Below, one piece after another: positions 19,131 to 28,337 of a stretch of 64,000 nucleotides of DNA. The notes beneath the pieces were generated by a model. That model worked only from the letters and a program-made list of their open reading frames with translations. It had not been told where the DNA came from and made no database searches. Numbering within the stretch: position 1 is the first letter of the stretch; every line of letters starts with the position of its first letter. The DNA is from Paenibacillus abyssi (GTDB lineage Bacteria; Bacillota; Bacilli; Paenibacillales; Paenibacillaceae). The stretch spans positions 216,925 through 280,924 of the forward strand of contig NZ_BMGR01000007.1 of NCBI RefSeq assembly GCF_014640295.1, in the 5' to 3' direction. The translations under genes were made by a program, and so were the position numbers.

Positions 19131-19160
19131 TTGACGGTGCTAGGTTACATAATGTATACT
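19131..19160 (+). promoter_or_regulatory. Downstream sigH promoter candidate
   Basis: TTGACG (19131-19136) and TATACT (19155-19160) are separated by 18 bases. Both sigH promoter candidates share TTGACG and the word TAGGTTACA, suggesting a local duplication. Confidence 0.6.
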
Positions 19161-19227
19161 GAGCCTATGTTTAATGATAGAGATTGGAACAGAGCAATGT
19201 ACGCCTTGCAGGCCGGAGGGATAGTTC

Positions 19228-19878
19228 GTGAGCATCGACCTCAGAGATTTGAGTATGCACGAATATGACTGCAAAACGGACGAGGATGTCGTTGAGGCGG
19301 TGCGTGATGGGGATGGCGAAGCGCTGGAGTACTTGATCAACAAGTACAAGAACTTTGTGCGTGCCAAAGCCCGCTCTTATTTTTTAATCGGAGCAGACCG
19401 TGAAGACATTGTGCAGGAAGGCATGATTGGCCTGTACAAATCGATCCGTGATTTTAAAGGGGACAAGCTGGCCTCGTTTAAAGCCTTTGCTGAATTGTGT
19501 ATTACGAGACAGATTATCACAGCGATTAAGACAGCTACCAGACAAAAGCATATTCCTCTTAATTCATACGTCTCTCTGGACAAGCCGATTTACGATGAAG
19601 ATTCGGACCGGACGCTGCTTGATGTCATATGCGGATCCCGTGTTTCTGATCCCGAAGAACTGATTATCAACCAAGAAGAGTTTGTGGGTTTGGAAGACAA
19701 GATGGGTGAAATTCTTAGCGATCTTGAGCGGAAAGTCCTCATGCTTTATTTGGATGGCAGATCTTATCAAGAGATTGCAGTAGATTTGGATCGCCATGTG
19801 AAATCGATTGATAACGCGCTGCAGCGAGTTAAACGTAAGCTTGAACGTTATCTTGAAGTTCGGGACGTAAGCGGATAG
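19228..19878 (+). CDS. sigH: RNA polymerase sigma-H factor
   Basis: SigH directs early sporulation and competence genes in Bacillus. This 216-residue protein has sigma region 2 (G-D-G-E-A-L-E-Y-L-I to E-D-I-V-Q-E-G-M-I-G-L-Y-K) and region 4 with the helix-turn-helix (R-S-Y-Q-E-I-A-V-D-L-D-R-H-V-K-S-I-D). The GTG start at 19228 has GGAGGG nine bases upstream. Its place between rae1 and rpmG/secE matches Bacillales, and a terminator follows. Confidence 0.96.
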   Translation: MSIDLRDLSMHEYDCKTDEDVVEAVRDGDGEALEYLINKYKNFVRAKARSYFLIGADREDIVQEGMIGLYKSIRDFKGDKLASFKAFAELCITRQIITAIKTATRQKHIPLNSYVSLDKPIYDEDSDRTLLDVICGSRVSDPEELIINQEEFVGLEDKMGEILSDLERKVLMLYLDGRSYQEIAVDLDRHVKSIDNALQRVKRKLERYLEVRDVSG

Positions 19879-19922
19879 TAGTGTTGATGTTTGATAAACG
19901 GTTATCTTGAATCATACAGCGG

Positions 19923-19947
19923 AAGGCTCGGAAGCGAGTCTTTTTTT
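19923..19947 (+). terminator. sigH terminator
   Basis: GGCTCG-GAAG-CGAGTC forms a six-base-pair stem (one G-U), extended by two A-T pairs and followed by seven T residues. Confidence 0.8.
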
Positions 19948-20019
19948 ATTTTTCGCCGGTATAGTGAGTGCGGTTTGAGAGTAGAAGGAAATGGATACAA
20001 TGAGACTATGACTTTTTCG

Positions 20020-20048
20020 TTGACATGAAATATTGCTTGTGATAAAGT
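20020..20048 (+). promoter_or_regulatory. Sigma-A promoter of rpmG-secE-nusG
   Basis: TTGACA (20020-20025) and TAAAGT (20043-20048) are 17 bases apart, 135 bases upstream of the rpmG start. Confidence 0.7.
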
Positions 20049-20182
20049 ATTTTAGGTAGCTCAAAATATGCATATGTTTTGAATGAGTTATTGAATCTGC
20101 GCGATTCAACATAAACGTTTATGCAACAAGTATGCAACAAGCAGTCATGCAATGAAACGGTTAGTTCGGGAGGTGTACTTCA

Positions 20183-20332
20183 ATGCGGGTTATTATCACG
20201 TTGGCTTGCACAAACTGCAAACAAAGAAATTATACGACCAACAAGAACAAACGGAATCACCCCGACCGCATCGAGATGAAGAAGTTCTGCAAGTTCTGTA
20301 ACGAGCATACTCCTCATCGCGAGACTCGTTAG
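20183..20332 (+). CDS. rpmG: 50S ribosomal protein L33
   Basis: This 49-residue zinc-ribbon L33 carries C-T-N-C and C-K-F-C pairs, so it is the zinc-binding (C+) form. It begins M-R-V-I-I-T-L and ends at TAG 20330-20332. GGGAGGTG precedes the ATG. L33 next to secE is standard in Firmicutes. Confidence 0.95.
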   Translation: MRVIITLACTNCKQRNYTTNKNKRNHPDRIEMKKFCKFCNEHTPHRETR

Positions 20333-20350
20333 TTTATTGGAGGTGTGGAC

Positions 20351-20560
20351 GTGGCATTTTTGGCTAGAATGAAACAAGGCTTCGGCTCTACATTTGCCTT
20401 CTTTGCCGACAGCTGGGCGGAACTGAAAAAAGTCCGCTGGCCAAACCGTAAAGAGTTGACAAGCTATACGATTGTCGTTCTGGTGACGATTGTGTTTGTG
20501 ACGCTTTACTTCTGGCTTCTTGACATCGGGATCTCCGAATTGGTCGAACTGATTGTTTAA
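20351..20560 (+). CDS. secE: Preprotein translocase subunit SecE
   Basis: This 69-residue SecE has one C-terminal membrane segment (Y-T-I-V-V-L-V-T-I-V-F-V-T-L-Y-F-W-L) preceded by the conserved amphipathic helix W-A-E-L-K-K-V-R-W-P-N-R-K-E-L. It clamps SecY in the translocon. Two GTG codons are in frame; GTG 20351 is chosen because GGAGGTG ends five bases before it, whereas GTG 20345 overlaps that site. Confidence 0.95.
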   Translation: MAFLARMKQGFGSTFAFFADSWAELKKVRWPNRKELTSYTIVVLVTIVFVTLYFWLLDIGISELVELIV

Positions 20561-20583
20561 GAAGGGTCCAAAGGTGGCTTGTT

Positions 20584-21117
20584 ATGGAAAAAAGATGGTA
20601 TGTCGTTCACACGTATTCCGGTTATGAGAACAAGGTAAAGACGAATCTGGAAAAACGCGTTGAATCCATGGGCATGGAAGACAAGATCTTCCGCGTGCTC
20701 GTCCCTATGGAAGAAGAAGTGGTGAACAAGGATGGTAAGAAGAAGACCGTCATGCGTAAAGTTTACCCCGGCTACGTCCTTGTGGAAATGGTGCAAACCG
20801 ATGATTCGTGGTACGTTGTTCGCAATACACCTGGAGTAACAGGGTTTGTTGGATCCACAGGTTCTGGCTCGAAGCCTACGGCTTTGCTGCCTGATGAAGT
20901 GGAACAAATTCTGAAGCACATGGGCATGGAAGAACCGAAACCGGTGATCGATTTCGATTTGAAGGAGACGGTTCGTGTCAAAGTGGGTCCTTTCGCCAAC
21001 TTTGTCGGTACGATTGAAGAGATTCTGCTCGACAAAAGCAAGCTTAAGGTCCACGTTAACATGTTTGGAAGGGAAACCCCGCTTGAGCTGGATTATACTC
21101 AGGTGGAAAAGATATAA
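20584..21117 (+). CDS. nusG: Transcription termination/antitermination protein NusG
   Basis: The 177-residue protein has the NGN domain (W-Y-V-V-H-T-Y-S-G-Y-E-N-K-V-K onward) and a C-terminal KOW domain (V-R-V-K-V-G-P-F-A-N-F-V-G-T). It binds RNA polymerase and, in Bacillus, promotes sequence-dependent pausing. It follows secE by 23 bases in one operon. Confidence 0.97.
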   Translation: MEKRWYVVHTYSGYENKVKTNLEKRVESMGMEDKIFRVLVPMEEEVVNKDGKKKTVMRKVYPGYVLVEMVQTDDSWYVVRNTPGVTGFVGSTGSGSKPTALLPDEVEQILKHMGMEEPKPVIDFDLKETVRVKVGPFANFVGTIEEILLDKSKLKVHVNMFGRETPLELDYTQVEKI

Positions 21118-21139
21118 TATCCGGTTTTCTAATATCGCA

Positions 21140-21195
21140 GCACAGGCTGTTCTGCGATGGTGGGAGGGAGCTAATCCCGTCTGACCACACTTTGG
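21140..21195 (+). promoter_or_regulatory. rplK leader element, candidate L1-type autoregulatory site
   Basis: The nusG-rplK gap contains GGTGGGAGG, an inner GGGA/TCCC pairing and TGACCACAC, so GTGG can pair with CCAC around an internal helix. A similar arrangement precedes rplA. L1 is a known translational repressor of L11-L1 operons, so an L1 site is a reasonable inference. Confidence 0.45.
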
Positions 21196-21213
21196 GGCAA
21201 GGAGGTGTGCAAC

Positions 21214-21639
21214 ATGGCAAAAAAGGTCATCAAGATGGTAAAACTGCAAGTGCCAGCAGGTAAAGCGAACCCGGCTCCGCCGATCGGTCCTGCACTCGGT
21301 CAAGCAGGCGTAAACATCATGGCGTTCTGTAAAGAGTTCAATGCTCGTACAGCGGACCAAGCGGGTTTGATTATCCCGGTCGTTATTTCGGTATTTGAAG
21401 ACCGTTCTTTTACGTTCGAGACGAAAACACCGCCGGCAGCTGTTCTTCTTCGCGTAGCGGCAGGAATCGAAAAAGGTTCCGGAGAGCCGAACAAGAAGAA
21501 GGTCGCTTCGGTTTCCCGTGCGAAAGTGCGTGAGATCGCTGAGCAAAAGATGCCCGATCTGAATGCAGCGTCGGTTGAAGCAGCAATGCTTATGATCGAA
21601 GGTACTGCTCGCAGTATGGGTGTTACAATCACTGAGTAA
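21214..21639 (+). CDS. rplK: 50S ribosomal protein L11
   Basis: L11 (141 residues) forms the GTPase-associated centre with 23S rRNA. The conserved [13 protein letters not shown] motif follows the start closely. ATG 21214 has GGAGGTG at ideal spacing, and an in-frame codon nine bases earlier is rejected. It starts the L11-L1 pair. Confidence 0.97.
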   Translation: MAKKVIKMVKLQVPAGKANPAPPIGPALGQAGVNIMAFCKEFNARTADQAGLIIPVVISVFEDRSFTFETKTPPAAVLLRVAAGIEKGSGEPNKKKVASVSRAKVREIAEQKMPDLNAASVEAAMLMIEGTARSMGVTITE

Positions 21640-21699
21640 TCAACATTTGGTTTGAAACGGGCGCGGTATCACAGGTGTCCGGGCTCATGGACAAATTTG

Positions 21700-21757
21700 T
21701 TCATGCAGCGTGGGAGGATCATCCGCTAGGAGGATTTTCCGTTATGACCACACAAGG
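21700..21757 (+). promoter_or_regulatory. rplA leader element resembling the rplK leader
   Basis: The rplK-rplA gap repeats GTGGGAGG, TCC and TTATGACCACAC in the same order as the rplK leader. The shared parts are near 21710-21718 and 21744-21755. Confidence 0.45.
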
Positions 21758-21768
21758 AGGAGAACAAC

Positions 21769-22461
21769 GTGGCAAAACATGGTAAAAAGTATCAAGAAGC
21801 CGCGAAGCTGTTTGACAGCGAAGCGACATATGAGCCTTTGGAAGCCATTGAATTGGTGAAAAAAGCCGCATCTGCAAAATTCGACGAGTCCGTTGAAGTA
21901 GCAGTGCGTTTGGGTGTAGACCCTCGTAAACAAGATCAAGCGGTACGCGGTGTGGTAGTATTGCCGCACGGTACTGGTAAAACAAAACGCGTCCTCGTTT
22001 TTGCGAAAGGTGAAAAAGCGAAGGAAGCGGAAGCTGCTGGAGCGGATTTTGTCGGCGATGCTGACATGATCAACAAAATTCAGCAAGGCTGGTTTGAATT
22101 CGACGTTTGCGTAGCGACGCCGGATATGATGGCGGAAGTCGGTAAGCTTGGCCGTATTCTCGGGGGTAAAGGTTTGATGCCAAACCCTAAAGCCGGTACA
22201 GTAACGTTTGATGTTACTAAAGCTGTGCAAGAGATCAAAGCCGGTAAGATCGAATACCGTCTGGACAAAGCAGGTCAAATCCATGCGCCAATTGGTAAAG
22301 TATCCTTCGGTGCTGAACAATTGAACGAAAACCTTCGTTCTTTGGTTGACGCATTGAACCGGGCTAAGCCAGCTGCTGCAAAAGGGGTTTACCTGAAAAA
22401 CATTGCTGTTTCTTCGACAATGGGACCAAGCGCCCGTGTTAACACAGCGGTTTACCGTTAA
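21769..22461 (+). CDS. rplA: 50S ribosomal protein L1
   Basis: L1 (230 residues) binds the mobile L1 stalk of 23S rRNA and usually represses its own mRNA. The central [11 protein letters not shown] motif is present. The start is GTG 21769 after GGAGGAG. Length is typical. Confidence 0.97.
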   Translation: MAKHGKKYQEAAKLFDSEATYEPLEAIELVKKAASAKFDESVEVAVRLGVDPRKQDQAVRGVVVLPHGTGKTKRVLVFAKGEKAKEAEAAGADFVGDADMINKIQQGWFEFDVCVATPDMMAEVGKLGRILGGKGLMPNPKAGTVTFDVTKAVQEIKAGKIEYRLDKAGQIHAPIGKVSFGAEQLNENLRSLVDALNRAKPAAAKGVYLKNIAVSSTMGPSARVNTAVYR

Positions 22462-22489
22462 TAGAAACGCAATTCGAAATCGAATATGC

Positions 22490-22625
22490 ATGCCGTAGAC
22501 AGTAGGTGCCATATGCGCTTAATTTCCTACCGAGGTGTTATGATATAATGTTTATTATACCGCTGCGTACATACGCGTCGGATAGATGAACGATCATGGC
22601 CTTCGCTCGGTTGCGGAGGCCTTTC
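22490..22625 (+). promoter_or_regulatory. L10 ribosomal leader with attenuator
   Basis: The 230-base rplA-rplJ gap contains the L10-leader words CCGTAGACAGTAGGTG and CCTACCGAGGTG (about 22493 and 22526), which can pair and match the L10-binding leader known in Firmicutes. A nine-base-pair hairpin follows (22598-22606 with 22613-22621, G-U pairs, then TTTC), suggesting premature termination when L10(L12)4 is in excess. Confidence 0.75.
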
Positions 22626-22691
22626 TCATGCATCGGGAACGGAAGAAAGTCTTTATACGGGGTGTAGAACATTTTATAGGAGGTGTAAAGT

Positions 22692-23195
22692 TTGGCTAAC
22701 GCAAAGATCATCCAAGACAAAGAGCAGGCTGTTTCTGAGATCGTGTCGAAACTGCGTGAGAGCAACTGCACAATCGTTGCGGATTACCGCGGATTGAACG
22801 TTGCGCAAGTAACGGAACTTCGTAAACAACTGCGTGAAGCGGGCATTGAGTTTCAAGTTTTGAAAAACTCTCTGATTCGTCGCGCAACTGAAGCTACTGA
22901 GCTGACACAACTTGATGAAGTGTTAACTGGCCCGACTGCCATTGCTTTCGGTAAAGAGGATGTTGTCGCTCCGGCGAAAATTCTTAGCGCATTCGCGAAA
23001 AAGAATGAAGCTTTGAAAGTCAAAGGCGGCGTCCTTGAAGGTCAAGTTGTTGGGGTAGAACAAATCAAAGCGCTGGCAGATCTGCCGTCCCGCGAAGGTT
23101 TGTTGTCCATGCTCCTCAGCGTACTTCAAGCTCCTGTACGCAACTTCGCGCTTGCAGTTAAAGCTGTTTCTGAGAAACAAGAGCAAGAAGCATAA
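22692..23195 (+). CDS. rplJ: 50S ribosomal protein L10
   Basis: L10 (167 residues) anchors L7/L12 dimers to the ribosome stalk. The conserved N-terminal [16 protein letters not shown] segment and the long C-terminal L12-binding helix are visible. It starts at TTG 22692, eight bases after GGAGGTG. The leader just upstream should mediate autoregulation. Confidence 0.96.
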   Translation: MANAKIIQDKEQAVSEIVSKLRESNCTIVADYRGLNVAQVTELRKQLREAGIEFQVLKNSLIRRATEATELTQLDEVLTGPTAIAFGKEDVVAPAKILSAFAKKNEALKVKGGVLEGQVVGVEQIKALADLPSREGLLSMLLSVLQAPVRNFALAVKAVSEKQEQEA

Positions 23196-23240
23196 TTACA
23201 CGATTACAAAATACAAACTACAATTTATGGAGGTTTAACC

Positions 23241-23603
23241 ATGAGTAAAGAGCAAATCTTAGAAGCCATTAAAGGCATGAACGTTCTTGAGTTGAACGAA
23301 TTGGTAAAAGCAATCGAAGAGGAATTCGGCGTAACTGCTGCAGCTCCAGTAGCTGTTGTTGCAGGCGGCGGCGCTGCAGAAGTTGCAGAGCAAAGCGAAT
23401 TCGACGTTATCTTGACAAGCGCTGGCGGATCCAAAATCAACGTTATCAAAGTTGTTCGCGAGATCACTGGCCTTGGCTTGAAAGAAGCAAAAGATCTGGT
23501 TGACGGCGCGCCGAAACCAATCAAAGAAAAAGTAGCTAAAGAAGAAGCAGAAGCAGTAAAAGCTAAGCTTGAAGAAGCTGGCGCATCTGTAGAAGTGAAG
23601 TAA
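23241..23603 (+). CDS. rplL: 50S ribosomal protein L7/L12
   Basis: The 120-residue stalk protein has the N-terminal dimerisation helices, an Ala/Val/Gly-rich hinge (about 35-50) and the C-terminal factor-binding domain with [21 protein letters not shown] precedes the ATG. A perfect 16-base-pair hairpin follows. Confidence 0.97.
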   Translation: MSKEQILEAIKGMNVLELNELVKAIEEEFGVTAAAPVAVVAGGGAAEVAEQSEFDVILTSAGGSKINVIKVVREITGLGLKEAKDLVDGAPKPIKEKVAKEEAEAVKAKLEEAGASVEVK

Positions 23604-23619
23604 TTTACAGATTAACCTT

Positions 23620-23654
23620 GCAAACCCCTTGAAGCGTTGCTTCAAGGGGTTTGC
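23620..23654 (+). terminator. Strong hairpin after rplL
   Basis: A perfect 16-base-pair stem (23620-23635 with 23639-23654) has a three-base loop. There is no T-run, so it may be a processing or partial attenuation site, or stabilise the 3' end, rather than a full terminator. Confidence 0.6.
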
Positions 23655-23709
23655 TTACGCTTATCTATAGGTTGATTGTACTTTATTCGTTAATGAAGGA
23701 TGGAGGGAA

Positions 23710-24309
23710 ATGATGTCAGACCACTACTACACTCGCAAACCGGAGACCCAGCATAATCGGCAAATCCATGAAATGGAGCTGAGAGGCACACGTTATCGTT
23801 TTGTGACGGATGCAGGCGTTTTCTCCAAATCGGGCATCGATTATGGAAGCCGCGTGCTTATTGATGCGCTCGAATTGCCAAAGGCGGCGCGGATTCTTGA
23901 TGTTGGTTGCGGTTACGGACCGCTTGGTATCGTGTCGGCAAAGCTGGTGCCGCAAGGCAAAGTGACGATGATTGACATCAATGAACGTGCAGTAGAATTG
24001 GCTCGTGAGAATGCTGCGTTAAACGGGGTTCATAATGTGGAAATCATCCAGAGTGATTTGTTCGAAGCGGTACAGGGCCGAAAGTTTGATGTCATCATTA
24101 CGAATCCGCCGATCCGAGCCGGTAAAGCGGTTGTGCATCAAATCTTCGAAGAAGGAGCTGCAATGCTCGGTCCCGGGGGGGCGATGTGGGTGGTCATTCA
24201 AAAAAAGCAGGGAGCACCATCTGCAGAGGCAAAGCTTGAATCGTTGTTTGAGCGAGTGGTCGAGGTGAAGAAAGACAAAGGCTACCGTATTTTTCGGGCA
24301 GAGAAGTAG
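23710..24309 (+). CDS. ybxB: Class I SAM-dependent methyltransferase (RsmC-like, YbxB)
   Basis: The 199-residue protein has the SAM-binding motif I D-V-G-C-G-Y-G-P-L-G and the motif IV N-P-P-I typical of N-methyltransferases acting on a base amino group. Similarity to RsmC suggests a 16S rRNA guanine substrate, but this is inferred. Its place between rplL and rpoB is conserved in Bacillales. Two adjacent ATG codons follow GGAGGG. Confidence 0.88.
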   Translation: MMSDHYYTRKPETQHNRQIHEMELRGTRYRFVTDAGVFSKSGIDYGSRVLIDALELPKAARILDVGCGYGPLGIVSAKLVPQGKVTMIDINERAVELARENAALNGVHNVEIIQSDLFEAVQGRKFDVIITNPPIRAGKAVVHQIFEEGAAMLGPGGAMWVVIQKKQGAPSAEAKLESLFERVVEVKKDKGYRIFRAEK

Positions 24310-24739
24310 GCGTTAGAAAAACGGCAATCGATTGTTGACTTGGAATCTCTGATGTGTTATTATTATAAAATGTCAGCATTAAACTGGGCCCAATCTCTTT
24401 AGTTCATTAAAATGTCAAGTATTATTTTTACATGCATTTTATGCATAAAAAATAACCATTGACGTATAATGCTTAGATTTTGGGCAAAATTACTTGATAT
24501 GAGAAGATGTGGCCGAGATCGGCTGCGCCGACCGCTAGGAACATGCTCTTTTTTCGATACTCTTCGATAAGGGCTTTTCTTTATTGAAATATAAGAAAGT
24601 ATATGATTAGTAATTGTACTGACTTATATTTCTACACGAAATGCGCTAACTCCTTCTGGAGATAGCAAAAGATGTTTACGCTTGAAACAGCTAACTGTTA
24701 TATTTAAGCGTTGAAGCAGACATGAGGGGTGAGGTAAAG
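24310..24739 (+). other. Long rpoB leader region
   Basis: The 430 bases contain a promoter (24335-24363), a GC-rich hairpin candidate near 24504-24546 followed by CTCTTTTTT, a TTGACG/TATAAT-like AT-rich segment at 24455-24470, and a small CTCC/GGAG hairpin near 24650. I see no coding frame with a ribosome binding site. Confidence 0.6.
24335..24363 (+). promoter_or_regulatory. Candidate rpoBC promoter
   Basis: TTGACT (24335-24340) and TATTAT (24358-24363) are 17 bases apart, 26 bases after the ybxB stop. Confidence 0.6.
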
Positions 24740-27700
24740 TTGGCAGGACAACTTGTTCAGTATGGCCGACGCACGCGTAGAAGCTACGCTCGCATTAACG
24801 AGGTGCTCGAGGTTCCAAACCTAATCGAAATCCAACAAAAGTCGTATGAAAAGTTTTTGGAGCGAGACCTGCTTGAATTGTTCCAAGACATTTCACCGAT
24901 TCAGGATTTCACGGGCAATCTGTCGCTTGAGTTTATTGATTATAGCTTAGGCGAACCGAAATATTCGGTTGACGAGTCGAAGGAACGCGACGTGACGTAT
25001 GCTGCTCCATTACGAGTAAAGGTGCGGCTCATCAACAAAGAAACCGGAGAAGTGAAGGAACAAGAAGTTTTCATGGGCGACTTCCCGCTGATGACCGAAA
25101 CTGGCACATTCATTATAAATGGAGCGGAACGGGTTATCGTCAGCCAATTGGTGCGCTCACCCAGTGTATATTTCAGCACGAAGGTCGATAAGAACGGGAA
25201 GAAAACATACACAGCTACGGTTATTCCGAACCGTGGTGCTTGGCTTGAGCTGGAGACGGACGCGAAGGATATTATCTACGTCCGCATTGACCGTACCCGG
25301 AAGATTCCGGTAACGGTGCTTCTGCGTGCGCTTGGTTTTGGCACTGATGCCGAAATTCTTGATCTGCTCGGTCATGATGAGTATATCCGCAACACGCTTG
25401 ATAAAGACAATACAGACTCCACGGAGAAGGCGCTGATCGAAATTTATGAGCGTCTGCGTCCAGGCGAGCCGCCGACATTGGATAATGCGAAGAGCCTGTT
25501 AGTTGCGCGATTCTTCGATCCAAAGCGCTATGATTTGGCCAACGTTGGCCGTTACAAAATAAATAAAAAACTTCACATTAAGAACCGTCTGTTCAATCAA
25601 CGTCTTGCTGAGACGCTGGTCGATCCAAGCACAGGAGAGATCCTGGCGGAGAGCGGACAAATGATTGATCGTCGCCTGTTAGACGAGATTCTTCCGCTGC
25701 TTGAGACAAACGTCGGTTATAAGACGTATCATGTAGCTGGCGGTGTAATGGATGCTAGTAGTATTCCTCTACAAACGATCAGTGTATTCTCACCGGACGA
25801 AGACGGAAAAGTTATCAAAGTAATTTCTAACGGCTTGATTGACAAGGCGGTTAAACACATTACGCCTGCGGACATCATCGCCTCGATTAACTACTTCATC
25901 AACTTGCTGCATGGTGTTGGCAGCACGGATGATATTGACCACTTGGGTAACCGCCGCTTGCGTTCTGTCGGTGAATTGCTGCAGAACCAGTTCCGTATCG
26001 GTTTATCCCGAATGGAGCGCGTTGTACGCGAGAGAATGTCCATTCAAGACGCAAATGCGATCACACCGCAGGCGCTTATTAATATTCGCCCGGTTATCGC
26101 TTCAATTAAAGAGTTCTTCGGAAGCTCACAGCTGTCCCAGTTTATGGATCAGACGAACCCGCTTGCCGAGCTGACGCACAAACGCCGTTTGTCCGCACTA
26201 GGACCCGGTGGTTTGACGCGGGAGCGCGCAGGCTTTGAGGTTCGTGACGTTCATAACTCTCACTATGGACGGATGTGTCCAATCGAGACGCCTGAGGGAC
26301 CGAATATCGGATTGATCAACTCCTTGTCCACGTTTGCGCGTATTAATGAGTATGGATTCATTGAGGCGCCTTATCGCTGGGTTGATCCGAAAACAGCTAT
26401 TGTCACTGAGCAAATCTCTTATCTTACTGCGGATGAAGAGGATAACTATGTTATCGCACAAGCGAATGCGGAGCTGAACTCGGAAGGTAGGTTTGCCGAA
26501 GAAAGTGTTATCGTTCGTTACAACAAACAGAAGGATAACATTCTGACGATGCCGAGCGACCGTGTTGATTATATGGACGTATCTCCAAAACAGGTTGTAT
26601 CGGTTGCGACTGCGCTGATCCCGTTCTTGGAGAACGATGACTCCAACCGCGCGCTGATGGGTTCCAACATGCAGCGGCAGGCGGTGCCGCTTCTTATTCC
26701 GAAAGCGCCGCTTGTTGGTACAGGTATGGAACACAAATCGGCAAAAGACTCGGGTGTTTGTATCGTTACGAAGCATGATGGAATTGTTGAACGCGTAACC
26801 GCAAATGAAATTCAGGTGCGTCGTGTGGAAACAATCGACGGCAAACAAGTAACCGGAGATCTGGTGAAACACAAGCTGCACAAATTTATGCGTTCTAACC
26901 AAGGTACGTGTATTAACCAACGTCCAATCATTCGCAAAGGCGAATTCGTGCCGAAAGGAACGATTCTTGCCGATGGTCCATCCACTGAGATGGGTGAGCT
27001 GGCGCTGGGCCGCAACGTTGTGGTTGCGTTTATGACTTGGGAAGGCTACAACTACGAGGATGCGATCCTGCTTAGCGAGAAACTCGTTAAAGAGGATGTA
27101 TACACTTCGATTCATATCGAGGAGTATGAGTCCGAAGCGCGTGATACGAAGCTTGGACCGGAAGAAATTACCCGTGATATTCCAAATGTTGGCGAAGAAG
27201 CGCTGAAGAACTTGGATGAGCGCGGTATTATCCGTGTCGGTGCTGAAATCGGCGCAGGCGATATTCTCGTTGGTAAAGTAACACCGAAGGGCGTAACCGA
27301 ATTGACGGCGGAAGAGCGTTTGCTGCATGCCATCTTCGGGGAGAAAGCCCGCGAAGTTCGCGATACATCGCTGCGCGTGCCGCATGGTACCGACGGTATC
27401 GTCGTTGATGTGAAAGTATTTACGCGTGAGAACGGCGATGAGCTGCCGCCAGGCGTTAACCAATTGGTTCGTGTCTATATCGCTCAAAAACGGAAAATCT
27501 CCGAGGGCGACAAAATGGCAGGACGCCATGGTAACAAAGGGGTAATCGCACGTATTCTTCCGGAAGAAGATATGCCTTTCCTGCCGGATGGCACACCGGT
27601 CGAAGTTGTTCTTAATCCGCTCGGCGTTCCGTCACGAATGAACATCGGACAGGTGCTGGAAGTCCACTTGGGTATGGCTTGTAAACATCTTGGCATTCAT

Positions 27701-28285
27701 GCCGCTACACCGGTATTTGACGGTGCGCGCGAGTATGATGTGTTTGATACGATGGAAGAAGCTGGCATGCAGCGTAATGGTAAGACGATTCTTTACGATG
27801 GAAGAACCGGGGAATCGTTCGAACGTGAAGTTACGGTCGGCGTTATGTATATGATTAAATTGGCTCACATGGTTGACGATAAAATCCATGCTCGTTCCAC
27901 TGGTCCTTACTCACTCGTTACACAGCAGCCTCTTGGCGGTAAAGCGCAATTTGGCGGGCAGCGTTTCGGCGAGATGGAGGTTTGGGCACTCGAGGCATAC
28001 GGTGCAGCCTACACGCTGCAAGAGATTCTTACCGTTAAGTCTGACGATGTTGTTGGTCGTGTGAAAACGTACGAATCGATCGTCAAAGGCGAGAACGTGC
28101 CAGAACCTGGTGTTCCTGAATCGTTCAAGGTTCTTATCAAAGAACTGCAGAGCTTAGGTATGGACGTCAAGATCCTTACTGAGAACGAAGAAGAGATCGA
28201 AATGAAAGAAATGGACGATGAGGACGATGGAACCAGCGATAAGCTGAACCTCAACCTGGAAGGCGCGGAAGTAGGCGCGGAGTAA
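24740..28285 (+). CDS. rpoB: DNA-directed RNA polymerase subunit beta
   Basis: RpoB is the catalytic beta subunit. Family alignment by eye favours TTG 24740 (L-A-G-Q-L-V-Q-Y-G), five bases after GAGG, over the in-frame ATG at 24722; this gives 1181 residues. The rifampicin region reads [16 protein letters not shown], then [12 protein letters not shown], which is the sensitive wild type. The [12 protein letters not shown] motif near the active centre is present. The acidic tail is normal for Bacillales. Confidence 0.98.
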   Translation: MAGQLVQYGRRTRRSYARINEVLEVPNLIEIQQKSYEKFLERDLLELFQDISPIQDFTGNLSLEFIDYSLGEPKYSVDESKERDVTYAAPLRVKVRLINKETGEVKEQEVFMGDFPLMTETGTFIINGAERVIVSQLVRSPSVYFSTKVDKNGKKTYTATVIPNRGAWLELETDAKDIIYVRIDRTRKIPVTVLLRALGFGTDAEILDLLGHDEYIRNTLDKDNTDSTEKALIEIYERLRPGEPPTLDNAKSLLVARFFDPKRYDLANVGRYKINKKLHIKNRLFNQRLAETLVDPSTGEILAESGQMIDRRLLDEILPLLETNVGYKTYHVAGGVMDASSIPLQTISVFSPDEDGKVIKVISNGLIDKAVKHITPADIIASINYFINLLHGVGSTDDIDHLGNRRLRSVGELLQNQFRIGLSRMERVVRERMSIQDANAITPQALINIRPVIASIKEFFGSSQLSQFMDQTNPLAELTHKRRLSALGPGGLTRERAGFEVRDVHNSHYGRMCPIETPEGPNIGLINSLSTFARINEYGFIEAPYRWVDPKTAIVTEQISYLTADEEDNYVIAQANAELNSEGRFAEESVIVRYNKQKDNILTMPSDRVDYMDVSPKQVVSVATALIPFLENDDSNRALMGSNMQRQAVPLLIPKAPLVGTGMEHKSAKDSGVCIVTKHDGIVERVTANEIQVRRVETIDGKQVTGDLVKHKLHKFMRSNQGTCINQRPIIRKGEFVPKGTILADGPSTEMGELALGRNVVVAFMTWEGYNYEDAILLSEKLVKEDVYTSIHIEEYESEARDTKLGPEEITRDIPNVGEEALKNLDERGIIRVGAEIGAGDILVGKVTPKGVTELTAEERLLHAIFGEKAREVRDTSLRVPHGTDGIVVDVKVFTRENGDELPPGVNQLVRVYIAQKRKISEGDKMAGRHGNKGVIARILPEEDMPFLPDGTPVEVVLNPLGVPSRMNIGQVLEVHLGMACKHLGIHAATPVFDGAREYDVFDTMEEAGMQRNGKTILYDGRTGESFEREVTVGVMYMIKLAHMVDDKIHARSTGPYSLVTQQPLGGKAQFGGQRFGEMEVWALEAYGAAYTLQEILTVKSDDVVGRVKTYESIVKGENVPEPGVPESFKVLIKELQSLGMDVKILTENEEEIEMKEMDDEDDGTSDKLNLNLEGAEVGAE

Positions 28286-28337
28286 CGATCGAAAGTAGAT
28301 CTAAATTGACTGACACAGACTTAAGGAGGGTTGCTCC

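Larger units (their letters stand above)
19879..20182 (+). other. sigH-rpmG intergenic region
   Basis: The 304 bases contain the sigH terminator (19923-19947), the promoter of rpmG-secE-nusG (20020-20048) and a leader with two close copies of TATGCAACAAG-like sequence near 20120-20140. I see no gene. Confidence 0.7.

Noticed and set aside
20557..21546. 329-residue minus-strand frame opposite nusG and rplK
   Set aside because: Opposes two certain genes and the leader element; no ribosome binding site.
26198..27529. 443-residue minus-strand frame opposite rpoB
   Set aside because: Fully inside rpoB, no start signals and no recognisable domain.
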